Shown here in pieces: positions 6,523 to 10,044 of a stretch of 10,044 nt of DNA. Positions within the stretch are counted from its first letter, which is position 1; every line of letters starts with the position of its first letter. This stretch comes from Betaproteobacteria bacterium. GTDB taxonomy: Bacteria > Pseudomonadota > Gammaproteobacteria > Burkholderiales > Burkholderiaceae_C. The stretch spans positions 1 to 10,044 of the forward strand of contig VBDL01000113.1 in NCBI GenBank assembly GCA_005884255.1. The letters run 5' to 3'. The notes below the pieces were generated by a model, which was not told the origin of the DNA, did no database searches, and saw only the letters and a program-made list of their open reading frames with translations. Made by a program: the position numbers and the translations under genes.

Positions 6523-6801
6523 TTAGTGCGACACCTTGCCCAGCAGTTCCTGGGCGTTGGCGATCAGCTTGTCGGCAATGGCTTCCGCGTTGACCTGGAA
6601 CTTGCCGTCACGAATGGCCTGCGCGATGCGCGACACCTTGTCCGCGTCGAATTCGGGTGTGCTCAGCAGCGATGCGGTGTCCGACAGCTCGACCTGGGCG
6701 CTGGCCTCATTGGCATCGCCTCCCGTCTTCTTGGCGGAAGTGCCGCGCTCGCCGGCCGCTGGCGTGACAGCGTGCGTGGAATCGAGGTGGCCGATTTTCA
6801 T
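6523..6801 (-). CDS. flgM: Anti-sigma-28 factor FlgM
   Basis: FlgM binds FliA and keeps late flagellar genes off until the hook-basal body is finished, when FlgM itself is exported through the flagellar channel. The product is 92 residues, typical for the family. The N-terminal half (MKIGHLDSTHAVTPAAGERG onwards) is unstructured and Gly/Ala/Thr rich, as expected for the export-competent part. The C-terminal half, about residues 37-88, carries the sigma-binding helices: VELSDTASLLSTPEFDADKV, then RIAQAIRDGKFQVNAEAIAD and KLIANAQELL. The ATG at 6801 is preceded by a good GGAGAG site. A promoter matching the sigma-28 consensus lies about 50 bases upstream, so flgM can be transcribed apart from flgA and is probably induced by its own target FliA. 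flgN follows on the same strand. Confidence 0.95.
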   Translation of the reverse strand: MKIGHLDSTHAVTPAAGERGTSAKKTGGDANEASAQVELSDTASLLSTPEFDADKVSRIAQAIRDGKFQVNAEAIADKLIANAQELLGKVSH

Positions 6802-6852
6802 GATGCTCTCCAGAGGGTGAGGCGAAGGCCTCTCCCGATCAACATGGCTTGG

Positions 6853-6879
6853 GTATCGGTTGCCGCGGGCGGGACTTTA
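6853..6879 (-). promoter_or_regulatory. Sigma-28 (FliA) promoter of flgM
   Basis: Read on the - strand, the -35 element is TAAAGTCC (6879-6872), followed by an 11-base spacer and the -10 element ACCGATAC (6860-6853). The enteric FliA consensus is TAAAGTTT, 11 bases, GCCGATAA. Twelve of the sixteen consensus positions match and the spacing is exact. The direction and the distance of about 50 bases to the flgM ATG fit. A transcription start around 6846-6848 would be expected. Nothing else in this GC-rich window resembles this pattern as well. Confidence 0.85.
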
Positions 6880-6884
6880 GGGTT

Positions 6885-6906
6885 CGCCGCGGAATTCTCC
6901 GCGGCG
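6885..6906. other. Perfect 9-bp inverted repeat between flgA and the flgM promoter
   Basis: CGCCGCGGA (6885-6893) and TCCGCGGCG (6898-6906) are exact inverted repeats around a 4-base ATTC centre. On the - strand the repeat lies about 50 bases after the flgA stop and ends 5 bases before the -35 element of the flgM promoter. As RNA it would be a very stable hairpin that could protect the flgA 3' end or slow read-through; as DNA it could be an operator. It lacks a following T-run, so it is not a standard intrinsic terminator. Confidence 0.6.
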
Positions 6907-6955
6907 CCTTGTAACCCAGTGTGTCTATCGTGGCGTGCAGCCAACGCGAAATGCT

Positions 6956-7663
6956 TCATAGCGGAATCTCCACCCGGTGCTCGGCCACCGCCTGTCCGGT
7001 GACCACTCTCCCGTTTTCGGTGCGCACGCGCACGACTTGACCCTCTATTCCGGGGGTCAAGGCCTGGCCTTCGCCGCTGACCGAGTAGCCCGGCCCCACG
7101 GCCACCAGGCTCACGGTCTCGCCGGCGGCAAACCACTGCCTGCTCTTCAGATCGGTCTGGCGCAGCGGCTGGCCGGCGGCCAGCGGGCGCGCCAGCACGC
7201 GGCCCACGGCGAGCGCGCTGCGGTCGATGGCCGGGCCCGGCTCCTCGGCCAGGTCGACCTCGGCCTCGCGCAGGTCGGCCTCGCTCAGGGCCGTGCCCGC
7301 GGGCAGCGGCGCGGCGGCCACGAGTGACGGTGCGAACACCTTCACGGTGATCGGCAGATAGACGTTCCACGCCACCGGCCCTTGCGTGCAGCGCAGGCCG
7401 ATGCGCGTCTTGCCCCACAGCTTCGCGCCGCTGGGCAGATGCGGTTCGATGCGCTGGCAGGGCGCCAGGCGCAGCCGCGGGTCCAGCGAGCCGACGACGA
7501 TGTCCACCCGCGCGCGCGGCATCGCATTGCGTGCCCCGTCCAACGCGAGCTGCCGCACCTGCTGCGCCAAGGGCTCGTCCACGGAGGACGGCTCGGCGGC
7601 ACGCGCCGCGCCCAGCGCGAGCGCCAGCAGCAGTGCGGTGAGGTCGGGGCGGGTTTTTTTCAC
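6956..7663 (-). CDS. flgA: Flagellar P-ring assembly chaperone FlgA
   Basis: FlgA is a periplasmic chaperone needed to assemble FlgI into the P-ring around the rod. I chose the GTG at 7663-7661 as start: it gives MKKTRPDLTALLLALALGAA, a clean Sec signal peptide with two lysines and a hydrophobic core, probably cleaved after ARAA to leave EPSSV. The ribosome site before it is weak. The frame stays open upstream to an ATG at 7771, but that would bury the signal peptide and run into the flgB leader. The resulting 235 residues fit the family (219 in E. coli). Two cysteines (in LAPCQRIEP and GLRCTQG) are placed for the usual periplasmic disulfide. The C-terminal SAF/ChapFlgA domain runs from about VFAPSLVAAAPLPAGTALSE to the end, including LKSRQWFAAGETVSLVAVG. 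flgA is divergent from flgB and leads the flgA-flgM-flgN set. Confidence 0.93.
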   Translation of the reverse strand: MKKTRPDLTALLLALALGAARAAEPSSVDEPLAQQVRQLALDGARNAMPRARVDIVVGSLDPRLRLAPCQRIEPHLPSGAKLWGKTRIGLRCTQGPVAWNVYLPITVKVFAPSLVAAAPLPAGTALSEADLREAEVDLAEEPGPAIDRSALAVGRVLARPLAAGQPLRQTDLKSRQWFAAGETVSLVAVGPGYSVSGEGQALTPGIEGQVVRVRTENGRVVTGQAVAEHRVEIPL

Positions 7664-7809
7664 ACTTGCACTGTAGGTCGTCCATGTCCAGTGGAAGGCG
7701 GCGAAATGAGGGGCAATGCGCCCGCTAATCCCGCTAATGTTCGCGCGCCGCGCTTCCCACAATGCCGTCACATCGCCTTACAGGGTTTCGACCCGAGAGG
7801 AACGGCATC
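7664..7809. promoter_or_regulatory. Divergent flgA-flgB regulatory region with tandem 9-bp repeat
   Basis: These 146 bases separate the divergent starts of flgA and flgB and should hold both promoters. The region contains a perfect tandem repeat of CCCGCTAAT at 7721-7729 and 7730-7738, preceded by a small inverted repeat GGGC-AATGC-GCCC (7711-7723), and is locally richer in A and T than the coding DNA. The flgB ribosome site GAGAGGAA is at 7795-7802. In many betaproteobacteria such early operons are controlled by FlhDC, but I cannot match a FlhDC box with confidence and no sigma-54 site with GG-N10-GC geometry was found. Confidence 0.5.
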
Positions 7810-8208
7810 ATGGACATCACCCAATCGCTGAGCTTCCACGCGCAAGCGCTCTCGCTGCGCAGCGAGCGCCAGCGACTGATCGCCAGCAACATCGCCAACG
7901 CCGATACGCCGGGCTACGTGGCGCGCGACATCGATTTCGCGCAAGCGCTGCGCGAGGCCACCGGCCAGTCCGGCGTCGCCGGACAGATGGCGGCCACGAG
8001 CAGCGGCCACATCCAGCCCACGGCCGGCGCGCGCGCCGAAGCCAATCTGAAGTACGCCACGCCGAGCCAGACCAGCCTCGACCGCAACACGGTGGACATG
8101 GACCGCGAGCGCGCCAGCTTCGCCGACAACGCGGTGAAGTACGAGGCGACACTGCGCTTCATCAACCAGGATGTGCGCACGATGCTCGACGCCATCAAGG
8201 GCCAATAA
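7810..8208 (+). CDS. flgB: Flagellar proximal rod protein FlgB
   Basis: FlgB is one of the rod proteins that link the MS ring to the distal rod; it is exported unfolded through the flagellar apparatus. The 132-residue product has the typical size. The rod-family N-terminal helix MDITQSLSFHAQALSLRSER leads into the signature ASNIANADTPGYVARDIDF (about residues 25-43), where the NxANxxTPGY motif is conserved. The C-terminal coiled-coil helix is DRERASFADNAVKYEATLRF and onward to MLDAIKGQ. The ATG at 7810 has a GAGAGGAA site 8-10 bases upstream. An in-frame ATG at 7762 adds 16 residues that match nothing in the family and lacks a ribosome site, so I rejected it. flgC follows after 12 bases, its ribosome site overlapping the flgB stop. 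Confidence 0.95.
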   Translation: MDITQSLSFHAQALSLRSERQRLIASNIANADTPGYVARDIDFAQALREATGQSGVAGQMAATSSGHIQPTAGARAEANLKYATPSQTSLDRNTVDMDRERASFADNAVKYEATLRFINQDVRTMLDAIKGQ

Positions 8209-8220
8209 GGAGCTTGAGCC

Positions 8221-8628
8221 ATGTCGATGATGAACATCTTCAACGTCTCTGGCAGTGCGATCAGCGCGCAGAGCCAGCGGCTCAACGTCGTGGCCTCAAA
8301 CCTGGCCAACGCCGATGCGGTGGCCGGCCCCGATGGCCAGGCCTACAAGGCGCGCCAGGTCGTCTTTCAAACCCAATTGATGGGCGAGATGGGCGCCGCC
8401 GGCGTCACCGTGAGCAACGTCGCCGAGGACCAGACCCCCGGCCGCCGCGTGCACGACCCCAAGCACCCGCAGGCCGACGCCGAGGGCTACGTGACCTACA
8501 GCAACGTCAACGCGGTGGAGGAGATGGTCAACATGATCTCCGCGTCGCGCTCGTACCAGAACAACGTCGAGGTCATGAACACGGCGAAGACGCTGCTGCT
8601 CAAGACCTTGCAGATGGGTCAGACATGA
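8221..8628 (+). CDS. flgC: Flagellar proximal rod protein FlgC
   Basis: FlgC is a second proximal rod subunit, assembled after FlgB. The 135 residues match the family length of about 134. The N-terminal signature NVVASNLANADAVAGPDGQA (residues 22-41) is the rod/hook family motif in its FlgC form, followed by YKARQVVFQ. The middle has EDQTPGRRVHDPKHPQAD, and the C-terminal helix is VEEMVNMISASRSYQNNVEV to TLLLKTLQMGQT. The AAGGAG at 8207-8212 overlaps the flgB stop and fixes the ATG at 8221 rather than the following Met codons, and also suggests that flgB and flgC are translated in a coupled way. The TGA at 8626-8628 is directly followed by the second copy of the structured repeat. Confidence 0.96.
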   Translation: MSMMNIFNVSGSAISAQSQRLNVVASNLANADAVAGPDGQAYKARQVVFQTQLMGEMGAAGVTVSNVAEDQTPGRRVHDPKHPQADAEGYVTYSNVNAVEEMVNMISASRSYQNNVEVMNTAKTLLLKTLQMGQT

Positions 8629-8629
8629 C

Positions 8630-8712
8630 CCACCCCCGTAGCGCCTTCGGCGCTCCCCCTCAAGGGGGCGCCCCCAGCGGACCGGCGGAGCCGGATCCGC
8701 GGCGGCCCTTGG
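8630..8712 (+). repeat. Structured intergenic repeat element, copy 2 (between flgC and flgD)
   Basis: This copy begins one base after the flgC stop and occupies most of the 115-base flgC-flgD gap. Relative to copy 1 at 992-1073 it has the same order of parts. The first hairpin is AGCGCC (8640-8645), loop TTC, GGCGCT (8649-8654). Next is CCCCC/GGGGG around TCAA (8655-8668). Last is the conserved 22-base core 8681-8702, which folds with CGG before it into a stem with loop CGGAG and one bulged A. In the first hairpin two base pairs are swapped relative to copy 1 (G-C to C-G and C-G to G-C), so pairing is kept while sequence changed. The outer part of the long stem is weaker than in copy 1. The element ends before the flgD ribosome site. 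Confidence 0.85.
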
Positions 8713-8743
8713 TGACGTCGCGTTCCTGCACAGGAGAAACGAA

Positions 8744-9403
8744 ATGGCTGCATTGACCGCCACCCAGCTGAACAACCTCAACGGCACTACGTCGACGTCG
8801 GCCACATCGACGAAGAGCGACGCCGGCAGCGAGGATCGCTTTCTCAAGCTCCTGGTCACGCAGATGCAGAACCAGGACCCGCTGAACCCGATGGACAACG
8901 CGCAGATCACGAGCCAGATGGCGCAGATCAACACCGTCAACGGCATCGAGAAGCTGAACACGACGGTGGCCTCGCTGAGCGGGCAGTTCCTGCAGATGCA
9001 GACGCTGCAGGGCGCCTCGCTGGTCGGCCGCGGCGTGTTGGTCGAAGGCAAGCAGGTGGTGATGAACGACAGCGGCAAGGGCGTCGGCGGCTTCGAGCTC
9101 GACGGCGCGGCCGACTCGGTGAAGGTCGAGGTGCTCAACGCCGCGGGCCACGTGGTCGACACGATGGACATGGGCGCGGAAACCAGCGGCCGCCACGGCT
9201 TCACGTGGACGCCGCCGTCTACCGTCACCGACACCACGGGCCTCACCTTCCGCGTCACCGCCACCAGCGGCGCCGCCGCCGTCACCTCCAGGCCGCTGAT
9301 GGCCGACACCGTGGTCGCGGTGAGCACCGGCGGCGACGGCCTGAACCTCTCCCTGTTGCGCTCCGGCGATGTCGCCTACAGCGCGATCAAAGCATTTGAT
9401 TGA
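8744..9403 (+). CDS. flgD: Flagellar hook cap protein FlgD
   Basis: FlgD forms the temporary cap on which hook subunits assemble. The 219-residue protein starts with a Thr/Ser-rich region (residues 14-25) followed by the conserved N-terminal motif FLKLLVTQMQNQDPLNPMDN at 33-52 and then QITSQMAQINTVNGIEKLN, the clearest FlgD signature. The central and C-terminal parts show the beta-rich FlgD/Ig-like module (GFELDGAADSVKVEVLNAAG, GFTWTPPSTVTDTTGLTFRV) and the terminal LLRSGDVAYSAIKAFD. The AGGAG at 8732-8736 lies 7 bases before the ATG. The gene is separated from flgC by the repeat element and from flgE by only 14 bases, so flgD and flgE are co-transcribed; whether flgC transcripts read through the element cannot be told from sequence. 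Confidence 0.96.
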   Translation: MAALTATQLNNLNGTTSTSATSTKSDAGSEDRFLKLLVTQMQNQDPLNPMDNAQITSQMAQINTVNGIEKLNTTVASLSGQFLQMQTLQGASLVGRGVLVEGKQVVMNDSGKGVGGFELDGAADSVKVEVLNAAGHVVDTMDMGAETSGRHGFTWTPPSTVTDTTGLTFRVTATSGAAAVTSRPLMADTVVAVSTGGDGLNLSLLRSGDVAYSAIKAFD

Positions 9404-9417
9404 CATCAAGGAAACGC

Positions 9418-10044
9418 ATGAGCTTCCAGCAAGGTCTATCCGGTCTGAACGCCTCGAGCAAGAACCTCGAGATCATCGGCAACAACATCGCCAACGCGAA
9501 CACGTATGGCGCCAAGTCCTCGCGCGCCGAGTTCTCCGACGTCTACGCCAGTGCGCTCAGCGGCGCGGGCACCAGCTCGGTGGGCATCGGCACCAACCTG
9601 TCGGCGGTGTCGCAGCAGTTCAGCCAGGGCAACATCACGACCACCGACAACCCGCTGGACCTGGCCATCAACGGCGCCGGCTTCTTCCAGGTGACCGACG
9701 GCAAGAGCCCGACGCAGTACTCGCGCAACGGCCAGTTCAAGATCGATCGTGACGGCTTCATCGTCAACAACCAGCACCAGCGGCTGATGGGCTACAAGGC
9801 CGACGGCTCGGGCGTGATCCAGCCGGGCCAGGCCGTGCCGCTGCAGCTGCCCACCGCCGGCATCAACCCGAACGCCACGTCCGAAATCGGCATCGAGATG
9901 AACCTCGATTCGCGCAAGGGCGTCACCGTGCCGGCCACCGGCACCATCGACTTCAGCGATGCCAAGACCTACAACAACGCCACCTCGCTGACCGCCTACG
10001 ACGCGAAGGGCCAGGACGTGGCGCTGACCTACTACTTCCAGAAG
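9418..10044 (+). CDS. flgE: Flagellar hook protein FlgE, N-terminal part (3' end outside window)
   Basis: FlgE is the hook subunit that polymerises under the FlgD cap. The window holds the first 209 codons, open to the end; family members are about 400 residues or more, so roughly half is missing. The N-terminal rod/hook signature is clear: MSFQQGLSGLNASSKNLEII then GNNIANANTYGAKSSRAEFS (residues 21-40). Further on are the hook-basal-body motifs NPLDLAINGAGFFQVTDG and YSRNGQFKIDRDGFIVNN, followed by the start of the D1/D2 region near TAYDAKGQDVALTYYF. An AAGGA at 9408-9412 precedes the ATG at 9418. In the usual signature the residues after NxANxxT are VGFK; here they are YGAK, a mild variation. 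Coding continues beyond 10044. Confidence 0.96.
   Translation, partial: MSFQQGLSGLNASSKNLEIIGNNIANANTYGAKSSRAEFSDVYASALSGAGTSSVGIGTNLSAVSQQFSQGNITTTDNPLDLAINGAGFFQVTDGKSPTQYSRNGQFKIDRDGFIVNNQHQRLMGYKADGSGVIQPGQAVPLQLPTAGINPNATSEIGIEMNLDSRKGVTVPATGTIDFSDAKTYNNATSLTAYDAKGQDVALTYYFQK

Noticed and set aside
7654..7660. T7 run suggesting an intrinsic terminator
   Set aside because: It is the complement of the Lys codons at the start of the FlgA signal peptide, and no stable hairpin precedes it on the + strand.
7664..7771. Longer flgA reading frame starting at ATG 7771
   Set aside because: It would add 36 residues before an evident signal peptide and overlap the flgB leader; the GTG at 7663 gives a proper Sec signal.
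7762..7809. Upstream in-frame start for flgB at 7762
   Set aside because: The extra 16 residues are not part of the rod-protein N-terminus, and the good GAGAGGAA site is positioned for ATG 7810.
8296..9409. Two long open frames on the - strand opposite flgC-flgD
   Set aside because: flgC and flgD are unambiguous on the + strand and the antisense translations resemble no protein family.

Overview
The window is a GC-rich (by eye roughly 70%) stretch of chromosome made almost entirely of flagellar genes. The order flhA-flhF-flhG-fliA, the flgA/flgM/flgN and flgB-flgE sets, and the very high G/C at third codon positions suggest a motile betaproteobacterium of the order Burkholderiales, in the Rubrivivax/Leptothrix/Methylibium direction. 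That placement is inferred from gene order and protein resemblance; no search was run.

Layout. Bases 1-985 hold the 3' part of flhA (export gate). After a 232-base gap come flhF (SRP-type GTPase), a FlhG-like MinD-family protein and fliA (sigma-28), closely spaced on the + strand. Bases 4275-6013 hold two damaged accessory genes. The first is a soluble methyl-accepting chemotaxis protein broken by a small frameshifting deletion near 5320. The second is the C-terminal half of a short-chain dehydrogenase-fold protein with the Ser-X12-Tyr-X3-Arg signature of halohydrin dehalogenases. On the - strand, 6073-7663, lie flgN, flgM and flgA, transcribed in the order flgA-flgM-flgN. Divergent from flgA, on the + strand, are flgB, flgC, flgD and the 5' part of flgE, which runs off the end of the window.

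How it works together. FlhA is part of the flagellar type III export apparatus. FlhF and FlhG set flagellar position and number. FliA drives late genes and is held by FlgM until the hook-basal body is complete. FlgN chaperones the hook-filament junction proteins. FlgA, FlgB and FlgC build the P-ring and rod, and FlgD and FlgE build the hook. A good sigma-28 promoter upstream of flgM implies a feedback loop in which FliA raises its own inhibitor.

Main non-coding features. A structured intergenic element of about 82 bases occurs twice, downstream of flhA and of flgC, in the same orientation relative to transcription, with compensatory changes in one hairpin stem. Other features are a perfect 9-bp inverted repeat just upstream of the flgM promoter, hairpins between flgM and flgN and at the flgN/SDR convergence, and a tandem 9-bp repeat in the flgA-flgB divergent region.

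The most notable observations are the repeated structured element, the halohydrin-dehalogenase-like remnant, the frameshifted chemoreceptor, and a FlhG that keeps its FlhF-activating motif but has lost its ATP-binding P-loop.
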